From positions 1,486,001 to 1,550,000 of the forward strand of contig NC_092192.1 of assembly GCF_043641665.1 (NCBI RefSeq): a stretch of DNA of 64,000 nt. The letters run 5' to 3'. This stretch comes from Enoplosus armatus. Lineage: Eukaryota; Chordata; Actinopteri; Centrarchiformes; Enoplosidae. This document shows positions 20,871 to 32,470 of this stretch, piece after piece (the stretch's first letter is position 1; the number at the start of each line of letters is the position of its first letter). The notes beneath the pieces are model-generated. The model was not told the DNA's origin and searched no databases. It was given only the letters and a program-made list of their open reading frames with translations. The translations under genes and the position numbers were made by a program.

Positions 20871-23800
20871 CCCATGATCCTAACCTCCACCCAGTACCCA
20901 GAATCAAGAGGAAGTCCTTACTGTCACTCCCCATTCTCCAAGAACTTAATGTGCACTAGATGCCAAATATCAACAATCATTTCCACGTGTGTTGGTTTAA
21001 ACTCAGAAAGGGAGGCAGTCCTGCCATTTTACATCAATCCTTGTGAATTTACAGCCTGAAAGTCTCCTAAAATACTGCTTTTATTTTCATTATGGGATTT
21101 TTAGCCACTCTTTACTGCTACGTGGATTTTCAACAATTTTGCCTTTACCTGGATAAAATCCCACCAACAACACCCCGTCTACTTTTCAAGGATAAAGAAA
21201 ACTGAACTCCTCCGCTTTATTGTCTCCCTCTGCACAAGAAAACAATCCCTCCTCCCCACCGCGACACTGCTTCCTCCATCTCCCTCTCCGCATACTGCAT
21301 GTCAAACTCCATCCTTCATCCTCTCTTGTAGGTATGACGCCAAACCCTCCGTCTTTCCATCGGCATGCCGCACATTTCACACCCTTCATCCTCTCCACCA
21401 CACCGTCTGAGCTCAGTAACTGCAGGGACCGGCTGTTTGTAGAATCTGAAGTTTGAGCTCTGCTCCACAGGGATTACTCTGAGAGCCTTTTAGTCATTTC
21501 ATCTTGAGAATATAACCTCAACTGTGCCGTGCGGTTACCGCATGACAGGGGTGATTTGCTGCACTGCATTAAACAGTCTCTTGCATTACAATATCACTTT
21601 GCACAGGTGACTGGAGGCCGTCTCTGTTTCGGTTTGGGTCATTTGGTTTGCTTTAGGGCAGTTGATCTTGAAGGTTTAAACGTCGGCTTTAGTTCATTTA
21701 AGGTCAATTTATTTTTGCTTCCAGCTTCTTTCTAATCTTTATTTTTTTGTTCATTTCAATGAATTCCAATTTGTTTTCAAACCACAGTTGACCATTTATA
21801 AAGCAGAAAATTCAAAAGGAATAGAGGATTAAAGGGAATTGGTAAATTTGCAATATGTCTATAAAAACGAGGAAGAAGGGAATTTATTTACTTCAGACGT
21901 TTGAATCGTCTGAACTAAATTTAAGAATAAGTTCATGTTAATCTGTCCCCATGGCTTATGTTATACATCATCTAATGTAAAATAAATCTTCCTGTCTTTT
22001 TTTCAGTTATTTTCTATTCATTTCATACACTTTTCTCTTGGCGCAGCACGATCTTAATGCAGCAAGTTGAATCTAATCTGAGGATAAATTGAAAATGAGC
22101 TTTAAACATTTTGGTTTTCAACTCCAGCCTGCTGTCTGTCTGCTGTCTGTCGGGAACTAACTTTTTAGAAAATGTCCATGTTCAAATGCAGCCTAGTCTA
22201 AGTCAATAAGAGGGAGAAGTTACTCAATTCTCCAGACCTTCTGAATCAAGCTCATTAGCTGGATGTGAAACGGGACTATAACTTTTAACACATCTCGCTG
22301 CTATAATGTCGGCTTTTTATTTAAAGTACTGGAGGATGATAATGAGAGAGGCTGTTTATGTAATGCCCTGGATACAGACACGCTTTGGGTATTGGGTAAG
22401 TTAGAAATGTAGGAGATTGTGGATATCATGTTTGTTTGCCCTTTTCTTGTTGGAAGGGAATGTTGTCATGACGATTTAAGAGTTGTTATGCTATGTTGAT
22501 CTCATCCACGCTTGTCGCCAGTTTTGTGGCCACTTGTGGCTCCTTCTTGTTGCCATATATAAAAACAATCACAGTTAGTGCTTACCTCGGTGACAAATAC
22601 ATCGCGTTTCCTGTGACTGTTTCATAATAAAAGCCTCCCCATGTTTCAGGGTAGCTGACACAGCATCAATGTGATTTCAGCTGCATGCTTTCATACTTTC
22701 TGTGAATCCCGAATGAAGGCAATCTGCATCCATCATGGGAATGGAGGACTCCACCTCTAAAATGAAAAGAGCTATAGAGAGAGTTACAGAACAGCATTAT
22801 AACTTCAACTGGCCTCATTTGAAGGAGTGGAAATCAGTTAGGCTAAAGTGTGAAGGGGAAAATGGAAAAAAGAATAACGTTTGGTGGTTTCTGTGATTTC
22901 TAGAATCAGTTTAAGGTACGTAGATTTTGATCAAAATAATAATAGCTCTAGATGGGGATCTGTGTTGATGAATTGTATGTTTTATATAAAGAACTGCTTG
23001 TTTGTTGGTTTTAATAAAGTGTGACTTGTGTTTGTGAGATGGAGAGAGAGAAAATCTTGTTGCATCCAGTATCTTTTCTTTTCTCTGCTGTACTTCAGCC
23101 TGAAGGTGCTCTGTAGGGCCAAGAACCAATTAACCCATCTGCACCACTGTGGGCTCTGACTGGTGTGACAAGCTCTGCGGTGCCAAACTACATAATGGTC
23201 CTCAGCTCGGGGTGTCGCGGGACCTCCTCCCTGTAGTGGGGCTGAATGAAACAAACGGAGCAGCTCAGGACGCCGAGGACAGACTGCTCTGCTGCTGAGC
23301 GATGAGGACAGTGTGACAACAGGTGATGATGGAGCCATTGTGTGAGTCCCACTTTTCATTGCATGCTTGCTGAATTGATTTTGCACTTCGGCTCACCAAC
23401 AGGAAGACTGTAGCTAGCAAAAAGGGGGAAACTTTCTCAGGCAATTCATCCAAAGCAATTTGAAAGGAATGGGTTGAGATGATTGGGAGATAAAAGGGAG
23501 AAGATGCAATAGGTGATTATTACAATAGGCAGGAACTCAGGTACTCATTATTTTAAAAATGATTATAAAAGTTAAAATTAAAAAACAATATGATGAAAGA
23601 AAATATGTATTTTGGGGCCGGTCCAGGTTAAAATCTGAATTGAAACACAATTTCCAATGAAAAAAAATCTGTTATTTGCTTTTTTAAGTCACTTTGATCT
23701 GCATCATAATCAGCAGCACCTTCCTTTTAGTGGAAGCTGTCCTCACCACCAAAGGAAAACTGTGAAAACTGTGTTCCCTGTGAGAAAAGACGTTTTGATG

Positions 23801-24581
23801 ATACAGATAAAGCTCAGTTTAAATACATCACACACACCACAACGCTAGCATGGCTTTAAAAAAAGCAAGGCACTGATGAAAATCAGTAAAACAAACATGA
23901 TAATTTAATAATTGACTTAATACGCAAGAGTGACTTGTTACCACATACAGTCGCATCTTGGAGTCAAGAATGTAAACTTTAGTAAACATTCGTTTTTAGC
24001 CAAGTGATATAAATGTATTCACAGAGCACGTAAAAGTGATCGAAGTGCCACCTGCAGCAAGTTCAGAGTGGAGGAAAGATGCAGGAGGAGGGTCATGCTG
24101 GGAGAAAGAAACATCGACACATCCAGTGACCTGAAAGAAACGTCCTGTGAAAGGGGCTCGAATGGCTCATCTGTATGTTCACTTCTTCACTGTCCTTTCT
24201 GCCTATAATACTTGTTGTCTGAGCTGGCTGCGCTTAAGAACTACCACTGTTTTTTGTACGGCCATTTGAAGCGTGGAGCTCTGTTAAAGGTGAACAAATA
24301 TTAAACGTGTAGCGCTTAGGTAAACATGTTCAGCTCTGAAAAACATTAGGAGCTCAGAACAGCACATCTTTACTCTCTGCCAAGAGATAAAAGCCGGAGC
24401 AGAAAACAATACAGAATCCCTTTAAAGACAGTGGACAGAAAAGCCTCTAAACAGGAGGAGGTTCAGCAAGACCACAGACTGCTTTATAGTTTATTATACT
24501 GATGGTTTGAATGTTATCTGCATTAATAGAAAAAGACTTCCACCAAATTTACAGTCGAAAGCACACTGTTTGGAGTTATTC
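20871..24581. other. Non-coding interval
   Basis: No gene recognised. A short 11-bp tandem (TGCTGTCTGTC twice) lies at 22130-22151. Frames at 21186-21456, 22911-23453 and 23657-23848 show no domain. Mostly AT-rich. Confidence 0.4.
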
Positions 24582-24605
24582 CTACAATACCCAGTGTGCA
24601 TTGCA
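24582..24605 (+). promoter_or_regulatory. ZNF143/THAP11-like (SBS) motif
   Basis: CTACAATACCCAGTGTGC followed by ATTGCA closely follows the vertebrate SBS consensus (ACTACAATTCCCAGAATGC then ATTGC). A second related stretch, CCCAGAAACTACAACC, lies about 25 bp downstream. In mammals this element sits in promoters, but here no transcript start is otherwise evident. It may ride in an unrecognised repeat. Confidence 0.35.
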
Positions 24606-24609
24606 AATG

Positions 24610-25734
24610 CTGCTACTTCACTCCTTCCCAGAAACTACAACCAAGAGCAGTGGCTGAGCTGACGGTGGAGGTTTCAGTCCCCGGTGAGAGCTCCAATGCA
24701 AAAAGCTACTGAATCAGACGAGTGCACAACAGCAGCATCTCCAGGTTGTTCTCGTACGAATCTTTGATGTTAAGAACAAACAGCGACCTGTAAAAAGATA
24801 TTCTTCTTCCAGGAGATGCACTGTGAGGAAGGACCAGTCTTAATCTGATGCAAAGATTTGTACACGAGCAGGAACGGAGCACAACATGAAGTGAAAGCAG
24901 TGCTCTGTTTTTTTGAATGGGAAAGTGCAATAAAAATATTCTGTCCCTAAAATCAATGAATAATCGTGATAAATACTATTGATCAAAATATACATATATA
25001 CACAAAAATTCCCAAACTTTAACATTTTCTATCCTTTGACTTTCCCTGCGAAGATTTTTCACAATGAGAAACCTTTGTAGAAAGTTTGTAGATGATGTTG
25101 ACTTGTTGACTTGCTGTTGACTCGCTGCAGCTTCGACTCCGGTGGACTTATTATTTTATGTAATGCTGTGCTTGATTAGTGTGACATCTGATTCTTGCCT
25201 TTCCACTCTGCACCGTGTGAGGTTAATCTGCAATTTCTCTTGCTACTCATGACACTCCTCAATTATTGTATGAACCATCTTACTGAACAGCTCCCACAGA
25301 TTGATCCTCTAAAATGTACAAAATCAATGGCAGCCGTTGCCAAGGAACCCGGTGTTCACAGCAGAGCGAATAGAAATCCATTATCTCGATCAAGAGAAAC
25401 CCTCATGTTGTAGGTCACATCACAGCACCTCAAATTACAGAAACACAAAGCATGACAGGCCTCTTTCTTATAAACTGCTACAATAGCAGCTGACAGCAAG
25501 TGAATGAATAACACATGAAGAGAAAGGAAGCCGAACCCGGGTGATTAGTGCTCTAAAAGGCCTTCAAAGAGATGCAGGAATATTACAGCAAAGGGAAAGT
25601 AATCATTTGGAGGGGAGTGTCAGAGAGTCCAGAGCAGGAAATCGACTGGGTGAGGGGGGGGTTGGAATAGGAGGAGAGGAGGATGATGAAACTATGAAAA
25701 TAAAAAAAAGGGTGAACAATGCGATGATTTATAC
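24610..25734. other. Non-coding interval
   Basis: No gene. The 25541-25930 plus-strand frame owes its glycine run to the G27 tract and has no domain. Confidence 0.4.
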
Positions 25735-25761
25735 GGGGGGGGGGGGGGGGGGGGGGGGGGG
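25735..25761. repeat. Poly-G tract (G27)
   Basis: Twenty-seven consecutive G on the plus strand, a potential G-quadruplex and a length-unstable site. Together with the C25 run at 9448 it is one of two very long G/C homopolymers in the window. Confidence 0.97.
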
Positions 25762-26890
25762 CATAGGGATGCCAGGAGGACAGAAGATTGATAAATTCAT
25801 AAACAGCTGGACAACAATGAAGGAAACTTCACACATTAGTTTATGTCCCGTCTGTTTTTGTGTGGCAACATGGACACAGAAACAAACGTATAATAGTAAT
25901 GTGTCCCACGGACTGTCTCTGTCCAGATAACCTGACTCCATCTTACCGGGACGCTATGAAGCTTGATAACGGAAAATACAGGTGTTTTTTTTACATCTGG
26001 TCAGTGATTTCAAATTAAAATATGGTGCTCAACTCTTCTCCAGTGGCTACTTGGCTTTCATCAAGGTGGAAATGGTGATTCTGTGTGGTAAGTGAACACT
26101 GATTTTCCAAAATGTTCACCAGGGTTTTCTGCTGCCTCTATGGTTAAGGTCCGGTTAGGGTTAAGCAACTAAAACTACTTGCAAAACTGTGGTTTATTAC
26201 ATTATTTTCACTGCTCATCTGTTCTTTCAGTTATTATTAAACTACTGTGTACTCGCCAGAGTAACTGCTGAGATCACAGAGTGCTGTGACGTCGCTAAAA
26301 AAAACACAAGCGGTCAGATAACAAGACAAGCTGTAAACAAGCCCTAAGCGTTGGCTGATTATCTAAACACTTAAACATGAAGTGAGCACACCTGTAATGT
26401 TGCTCACCATCCTTCACTGCACAGGAAAGCTGTGTGTGCACAAATACGGCAAGTATGAGAGGTCAAAAATGATGGATGTTTGCGACAAACAGTTTGGGTA
26501 TTCCTTCTAGTGTTTGACTTTGTATTGTCTTCCAGACAGCGTCGACTAACCTTGGGGCTTGTTTACGACTTGTTTTGTGATTTTGCTGCAGTCCATGAGA
26601 ATCAGAGTAAGGTAGTGAGTGCAATGTTATTATAACCAACAGAACCACGGGCCAGCGTTCTGAAAATAAAACCCGCCATCACACCTAGTATTTTTCAGAA
26701 TTTACTTCAAAATACACAAGATTAATAATTCATCAGCACAAAACTGTGTAACGTCTTGTGTCTTCGTGGTGTAAAATGTTTTTACTTTCTTCTCTGATTA
26801 CTTCTAATCTGTTCATGTTTATTTGAGCCCTTTGCATGTTGCTGTTTTCATGCTGATAACCATATTTTAATAATAACGAGGACACGAGGT

Positions 26891-26896
<6 letters not shown>
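25762..26896. other. Non-coding interval
   Basis: No gene, repeat family or structured element recognised. Confidence 0.4.

Positions 26897-26920
<24 letters not shown>
26897..26920. repeat. (CA)12 microsatellite
   Basis: Perfect CA repeat, directly beside a candidate regulatory block. Confidence 0.97.
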
Positions 26921-26921
<1 letters not shown>

Positions 26922-26924
26922 GTC

Positions 26925-27240
26925 ACCATTTCAGGCCTCGTTGTTGTAAATAGCGATCTGGAACATAATATTCTTCTCACTCCGGCTCCATTCGTCCTTT
27001 GACTCCATCCGCTCGCTGCCTTCACTCCTCTCTCTTCCTTTTTCATCTCTGAATGCGCGGTGCAATAAAGTCCAGACAGAGTAATTACAGCCTGCCGACA
27101 AATAACACAGAACCATCCGGCAGAGTGCAACTTCATATGCTTTTAAGCTGCTTATTTTCACCCTGCAGCAAATTAGACACTTTGTGCTAAATCGACTGGC
27201 CTCTTCCTCGCACGCTCCCTGTCAGGGTTTAATTGTGTAA
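26925..27240. promoter_or_regulatory. Candidate conserved non-coding element
   Basis: A dense, high-complexity block with CAGAGTAATTACAGCC near 27076-27091, a palindromic CATATG at 27134, CTGCAGCAAATTAGACAC near 27163 and GGTTTAATTG near 27226. Minus-strand frames across it (26867-27161) carry no domain, and two overlap each other in different phases. I read it as regulatory DNA, not coding; cross-species alignment would settle this. Confidence 0.35.
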
Positions 27241-28354
27241 ACAAAAACCCACACTGTCTGTCACCCTCCTCCCTGCCTGCCCTCTACTTGAACACTATCT
27301 GATGAACAAGTCCTTCGTCCTGTCCTGCTGATTCTGACAGCCGCTTTAGATTTGATCTCATTCTTAATTGTGACTAAAATGTGTATTATATATATTTTTT
27401 TATCTTTATTTGTATTTACACAAGACTGCAATAAGATCAATATGATCACTACACACCCTTCCACCCCCGGACCTCCACGCCCCCTTACTTTCCAACTCTA
27501 AGGGGTTCACTTCTTCCTGCATCTTTTGGGGTATGTGTGTGTACTGTGCATCTACAATGTGCATGATGTGTACTTAATTGATTGGACAGTATGGACATAA
27601 GGGCGTTATTTTGAAGCTAAACATGAACAGGACTGTAATAATCTTTTAATAAACCAAGTAGTAGCTACAGCATGTGACTTTTGCATTAAGCTTAACTCTT
27701 GTCCTGCCCTCCCCAGCTGATGATGTCTCTCTCTCTCTCTACATTCAAACGACCTCAGGCCTCAGGCTGAGGTAACAGCATCTCTGGTGCAGCCAAACTG
27801 TGTTTAATAAACAAGTGGTTTATTGTTAATGTCCTGTGCATCACTGAAAAGACAATTTCAGGCAAGTAGCTGGTTGAGCACAAACACACGGTTTCAGAAT
27901 GACACTGCGTAATAATGTAATGTCCTACTTATTTATTGTTATTTAGAAAGTTGTGCATTGCAGCTGTGGTTTCAGGACAGTTTTATTAAAGTTTTTCTTC
28001 CTCATTTTGCTTGAAAGCCACCGTCAACGGGATAAATCTACGTCGAACAGTCTTATCACCACCAGCAGCCTCACCATCTGCATGACAGAGATGGAGGCAA
28101 GGAGAGGTGGGGGGAGAGGGGGGAATGGAAGAGGCAGTGATGAGGAGATAGGAAACAATTTGTAGGAAAGGCAGGGATGGACAGAGGAAGAAAACCAGAA
28201 AGATGAAACCAAGTTCAGAGAGAAGGAAGATGTAATAACAAGGCCAAAGACGGAAGGAAAGATCAGAGAGAAAGAAGAGAAACAGATCACCTGTACAGCT
28301 GTAGCCACAGTACCATCCTCCCTCTTTTATGGATTTATCCCACATTGAAGTAAC
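27241..28354. other. Non-coding interval with GA-rich part
   Basis: A short (TC)n lies at 27727-27739. The 28085-28290 portion is strongly A/G-rich on the plus strand and produces long hydrophobic frames on the minus strand, which I treat as composition artefacts. Confidence 0.45.
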
Positions 28355-28425
28355 ATCACATTGCATTTATATGACAAACGCTTCGTCCAATGTGACTTGC
28401 AGTAAGAATGTACAAGGACCAAGAA
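28355..28425 (+). mobile_element. Fragment of a teleost dispersed repeat
   Basis: Sequence such as TTGCATTTATATGACAAACG, CTTCGTCCAATGTGACTTGC and AGTAAG is a decayed match to the very common fish repeat containing a TTTAGCAGACGCTTTTATCC-AAAGCGACTTACA core. Its class is not certain from this piece. No coding content. Confidence 0.55.
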
Positions 28426-28635
28426 GTCGATGGAGTTGGCACAAAAGAAATGCTGCTTTGTTTATATTTGCCTATATATGCTTTTTGTCCTCTTTGTTTT
28501 CAACTACTTCGAAATATTTGGAGTGTGTGTGCACGTCTGTATGAGCACAACGTTGACTCATCATCACGTTGATATGGCAAACGTGTTAGCAAACAGTTTA
28601 TCACTCACCCAGCAGTTACATTATCATTATATCTC

Positions 28636-28990
28636 CACACTCAACAGAGGTCTGGGGGAAAAAACACTCTGGCTTGTTTGTATTTCTTTAAACCAATCAC
28701 AATCCTGGGCGGCGCTGAGCCCAGGATGCAGCAGCGATGCCCTCGCAAAGTGGTAAGGGGAGGACAATGTCAACTGAAAGAGTCGGCCAATGGCAGACTT
28801 ATCCCAACAGCCCACGTCCGCAGAGTCAGACTACATTATCATTACGTTGGACTTTCTGGCCACCTGATAGATGCCAGTCCAGCATTCTCTCTCTTTTAGC
28901 TCTGTTTTTAGCCTCCACCAGCTCCTGGGGGAAATATCTGGCCTTTTAGCTGCTAAATGCTCCCCTATGTTCACCAGCTGGTTTCACTAC
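28636..28990 (-). mobile_element. Short non-autonomous fish repeat, reverse orientation
   Basis: On the minus strand it reads GAGCATTTAGCAGCTAAAAG, GCCAGATATTTCCCCCAGGA, GCTGGTGGAG and, further on, GATTGGTTTAAAGAAATACA and AACAAGCCAGAGTG. These phrases belong to a repeat I know as widespread in percomorph genomes. A second, shorter piece of the same family lies in the opposite orientation at 46991-47062. Plus-strand frames across it are incidental. Transposon class not determined. Confidence 0.65.
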
Positions 28991-29698
28991 AAGCAACCAT
29001 ATTGTCACATTGCTTTCACATTGTCATTTGATCCACTGTTATCATAAAAAATATTAATTATAGCCTTTTTTAAGATAACTGCTCATAGAAAGCTACCGCA
29101 GCTTCTGTGTCGGCTGAGAACGACATTGATTGGCTTAGACAAATCTAAATAAATACTTGTTTAGTAAAAATGCAGAATTTTGCTAGTCACACCAGACGGA
29201 AGTAGCCTAGCATCTCAGTGTAGTGTTGTGCAATTAATGATTAAATACGTCACAATATGGTTTTATATTGATACATAGAAATGCTATCCCAAAGCAGCAG
29301 CTTGCTATATGAAATTATTAAAAATATTACATTGAATGCAAAATGTAATGGGGCAGCAGACTGCAAAGCTCTAATTGTGTAGTTTCATGGAAAGTTGAAT
29401 TGTCTTGATATGTCAAATAATTTAATCGACTCATTATTCTCCAACCAACAGCTAAAAAAGAGAAACCTCACTGTTCTTTAACAATGTCTTTTGGAGACAT
29501 GACGCAGCAATAGTTCAGCAAGTAAGAAAAGCAGTGAAAACTGCGATTATAATGGCTACATCTGTGTGCTGCCATGTTTTGGGCAGAATCGATTCATCAG
29601 TGGCTGCTGTGAGCTGAGGTTTAGCTGCTGTAGTTCAAAAAATCAAATAGAACGAGACAGAGAAATAGAAAAGGAGAGATGCCCCGTGGACAGCAAAT
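28991..29698. other. Non-coding interval
   Basis: AT-rich, with TGCAATTAATGATTAAATAC near 29229, a homeodomain-rich word. No gene or repeat family recognised. Confidence 0.35.
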
Positions 29699-29710
29699 GC
29701 CAATCTCCAG

Positions 29711-29912
29711 TCTTAACGAAGCTGGTTCTGTCTGATGTCTGGCAGGCTACAGCTAATGATGAGGCTTAGTTAGGTGAGACGAAGACGAAGGGGGAGACTG
29801 TGTGGGGGTGAGGTGGCTTCGAGGGGGGAAGGAGGGAGAGGGAGTGTGCGCCAATCTTAATGAAACCTGCCTTGTCTGATGTCTGGCTGGCCACAGCTAA
29901 TGATTAGTGAGG
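29711..29912. repeat. Diverged direct duplication of a ~50-bp TAAT-bearing core
   Basis: Two 50-bp segments, 29711-29760 and 29855-29904, match at about 41 of 50 positions. Both contain TGTCTGATGTCTGGC and then ACAGCTAATGAT. They lie in the same orientation 144 bp apart, separated by G-rich sequence. The preserved ACAGCTAATGAT (a homeodomain core beside a partial E-box) suggests a duplicated regulatory module more than a random tandem repeat. Confidence 0.7.
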
Positions 29913-30135
29913 TGAAGGGAGGTGAGAGGAGGTGGAAGGAGAAGGAGGTGGGGGACGCTTCTTCCCCTGCCACCACAAATATTCAAAAGGTCAGATCAAC
30001 TATTCAGCTATATCTCTGTCACGAGAAGTTCATTCCTCTTTGTACGTTATTCATCATTAAGTGAATCACAATTTATTCATTGAATTTTCACCTGTGAATG
30101 TTACATTCTGTGGCAGAAGTAACGGGACATGCTCG

Positions 30136-30460
30136 CTGTTTCCAACTTCGTGTCAAGAGTTTGTATTTGACCCTTTCCTGTTTCAGCTTGACAGTGCCAC
30201 TGTGCACTAAGCCAAGTCCATAAAGAAATGGTTTTCCCAGTTTGCTGTGGAAGAACTCGCCTGGTTGGCACAGAGCACTGACCTCTGATCCCACTGATCC
30301 TTCGGGATGAATTGAAACGTTGACTGCGAGCCAGGCCTCATCATCCGTGGCTGACCTCACTAATGCTCCTGTGGCTGAATGGGAGCAAATCCCTGCAGCC
30401 AAGTTCCACAATCCTGTGGAGAGAGTGGAGGCTGTTATAGAAGCAATATCAAAGTACTCA
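30136..30460 (+). pseudogene. Tc1/mariner transposase relic (C-terminal part)
   Basis: From 30136 the plus strand encodes a stretch aligned by eye to the second half of a Tc1-family DD34E transposase: a PFLFQLDSATVH segment (family FQHDxxPVH, second catalytic Asp kept), then KSIKKWFSQFAVEELAWLAQ. Stops occur at codon 25 (TAA) and at 30286. After a frameshift, 30347-30460 resumes with ADLTNAPVAEWEQIP and VERVEAVIEAISK, the family's C-terminal end. The region that should hold the catalytic Glu (NPIEHLW) is decayed. The 148-codon minus-strand frame here is an antisense shadow. No inverted ends seen. Confidence 0.8.
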
Positions 30461-30661
30461 AAAACAGACTTGCAATGTGAGATTTCCCACTGTACATAAA
30501 TGCAGAGTGCATCATTAGTGCAAAATTGAAGCATGGAAGTGTCCTCTTACTGCACATTAGCCCAGTATCCGAGGAATTACATGAATATTAGACGAGTCTG
30601 CAGTGCACAATTTATTCCTAGTGCAAATGTTCAGTGCCAGTGCAGGAAGAAGTGTGTCCTT

Positions 30662-30819
30662 TCCCCGGGTTCACTGGTTACCAGTTACAGATCTTACAGA
30701 TCGATTTTAAAGCACTGCATGGAGTAGCACCAGGTTATATCTCTGAACTCCTTATCCCCTATTCCACCTCCAGACCCGCTCTGCTGGCCAATCACTGCTC
30801 TTCATTCCACTGGATTTGA
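30662..30819 (+). mobile_element. L2-like LINE fragment (reverse transcriptase C-terminus)
   Basis: CACTGGTTACCAGTT (30672-30686) encodes HWLPV. After a frameshift the segment QIDFKALHGVAPGYISELL follows, then YSTSRPALLA. This is the C-terminal tail of L2-type reverse transcriptases (family HWLPVxxRIDFK...KALHGLAPSYLSELL). About half a dozen residues between IDFK and KALHG are missing. It lies 200 bp downstream of the Tc1 relic. Dead, short copy. Confidence 0.75.
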
Positions 30820-31089
30820 CAATCTCCCCCCACCAAGTTTTGTAGATGTCTAGTCTTTATCGTACCTTAACCATAGTTTATGTGCCATAACCACAATGTT
30901 CAGACGTTGTAGTAAGAATTTAAAATGTTGACCTGATGAAATTAAGCTTTCCACTTGTGCACCCAGAAAGGGCAGGGGTCATCACCTACCACCCCTTATT
31001 CATACAGCTGTGTGTGCATGCGTCTCTGTTCACATTAACATCTACATGACTTGATTAATTATTGTTGGGAGGGGACGCAGGCTGAGCGT

Positions 31090-31540
31090 TCAGCATCATT
31101 ACCCCCGCCTTGATTTGTCTGTGGCTGGTTTGCACGCAGTCTGCTAACTCGTTACCTTCTGTGTTTCTTAGCGGAGCTGTGTTTATGTGTTTATGGGGCC
31201 GCGGGGGTACAAGGTGCTGTTTACATTTGCAGGCATGCCATCTGTATCCACTGCGGCAGAGTCGAGGCTACTGCATCGCGCTCCCACAATGCACTTTTTT
31301 ATAATTGCTCTTTAGGAAAGGCCTGTCATTACAAATTGTTACTTGCATTTTTTAATGATATACTCAAATGCCTCGCAGAAATTAGTCCTTCTTTGTTTGG
31401 TCTTGTGCACACAGAGTGGCGATTATTATAATTTCTCTTTATTTTGGAGACAGAGCTGTTCCCCCTGAGGAACACAGCTTCATTAGCATCTGTAATGGTA
31501 CAAATAAATGTTGAAGCTTTACATCTTCTCAGTAAGATCA
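31090..31540. promoter_or_regulatory. Candidate conserved non-coding element
   Basis: High-complexity AT-leaning block with AGGCCTGTCATTACAAATTG and TTACTTGCATTTTTTAATGA (31320-31358), CAGAAATTAGTCC near 31376 and CTTCATTAGCATCTGTAATG near 31479. Homeodomain and POU words are dense and no frame stays open. Among the best-looking enhancer candidates in the window, though conservation is untested. Confidence 0.35.
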
Positions 31541-31850
31541 TTGTTCATTATCAACATCATCATCATCATCTCCTAACTAATCATTTATCACCTGTAAAGG
31601 AGAGAAAGAGGAAGTGCTGGAGGGAGAGAGACATCCGAAGAGACAGAAAGGTGGTGAGTTAAGGCGTATTATTATATTTAATAGCTTTCCCTGGGGAGTA
31701 GAGGGCCCATTTCCTGCTCAGCTAATGAAAGAAGGAGTGAAGCAGAGAGGAGAGAGAGCGTGTAGAAGTGAGGAAAGGGTGAGGATGAAAGGACTGAGGA
31801 GGAGGGATGATGAGAGGAGACATGGACCGACGAAAATAGGAACAGGGAAG
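31541..31850 (+). repeat. (CAT)n and GA-rich tract
   Basis: A short CAT repeat (about 31554-31570) is followed by a long A/G-rich stretch (31595-31850) on the plus strand. The 111-codon frame over it is arginine/lysine/glutamate-rich from composition alone. Confidence 0.5.
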
Positions 31851-32075
31851 AACAGAGGACACGAGTTGGATCCAGATTTCACCAACATGATTATAAGCTG
31901 GAGCTTATTAGACCACCATGTAGAAGTTCCTTTAAAGAAGAATACCTAGTGTGTACAACGCATCAGCAAAGCGCTGTTACCCAGCTGAGGGCATATTAGC
32001 ACCCCGTGTTAAACCGTTGCATAAGTAGCTAACGCTGGGATGGCAGTGTCAAGGGCTGTAAGGGTTGACCATCTT

Positions 32076-32470
32076 CTACATATAGGATGGACCTGAGCCA
32101 TTCGCAGCATGGTTGGCAAGTACCAGTGTCTTGAATTGGAATCGAGCAGCCAGCAGTTGAAGACCAACCGAGCTGCTGCATTCTGGATGAGCTGCAGTGG
32201 TTGCCTGGACCTGAACGCGGGTCGCCTCCTGGTCGAGGAACAACGTATCGTCCTGATGTTTTAGGGAATTCATCTGCAGGAGTGGGTCATCGCAGGGATG
32301 CTGGTGACAGAGAGGTCCTGGACAGGAGATGCTTTCCCTGGATGCTGGAAGGAAGAGCAGCTCAGTCTTGTCGAGGTTGCGTGCAGACATCCGCTGAGAG
32401 ATGTCAGCCAGACACGCAGAGATTCGTTCTGCCGCCTGGGTTTCGGACCGGGAAAAAGACTAGTTGAGTG
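32076..32470 (-). mobile_element. L2-like LINE relic (reverse transcriptase)
   Basis: On the minus strand the sequence reads DISQRMSARNLDKTELLFLPA at the high-coordinate end (family DISAWM...NLxKTELLVFPA) and AARFQFKTLVLANHAANGS near 32090-32150 (family LPVAARIRFKTLVLAYKAVNGSAP). The intact family has roughly 150 residues between these motifs. Here only about 75 codons' worth remain, so there is a large internal deletion. Opposite strand to the L2 fragment at 30662, hence a separate insertion. Not functional. Confidence 0.75.

Noticed and set aside
25541..25930. Glycine-run protein on the plus strand and proline-run on the minus strand
   Set aside because: Translations of the G27 homopolymer.
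30088..30534. 148-codon minus-strand frame
   Set aside because: Antisense shadow of the plus-strand Tc1 transposase relic.
31614..31949. 111-codon basic frame
   Set aside because: Composition artefact of the GA-rich tract.
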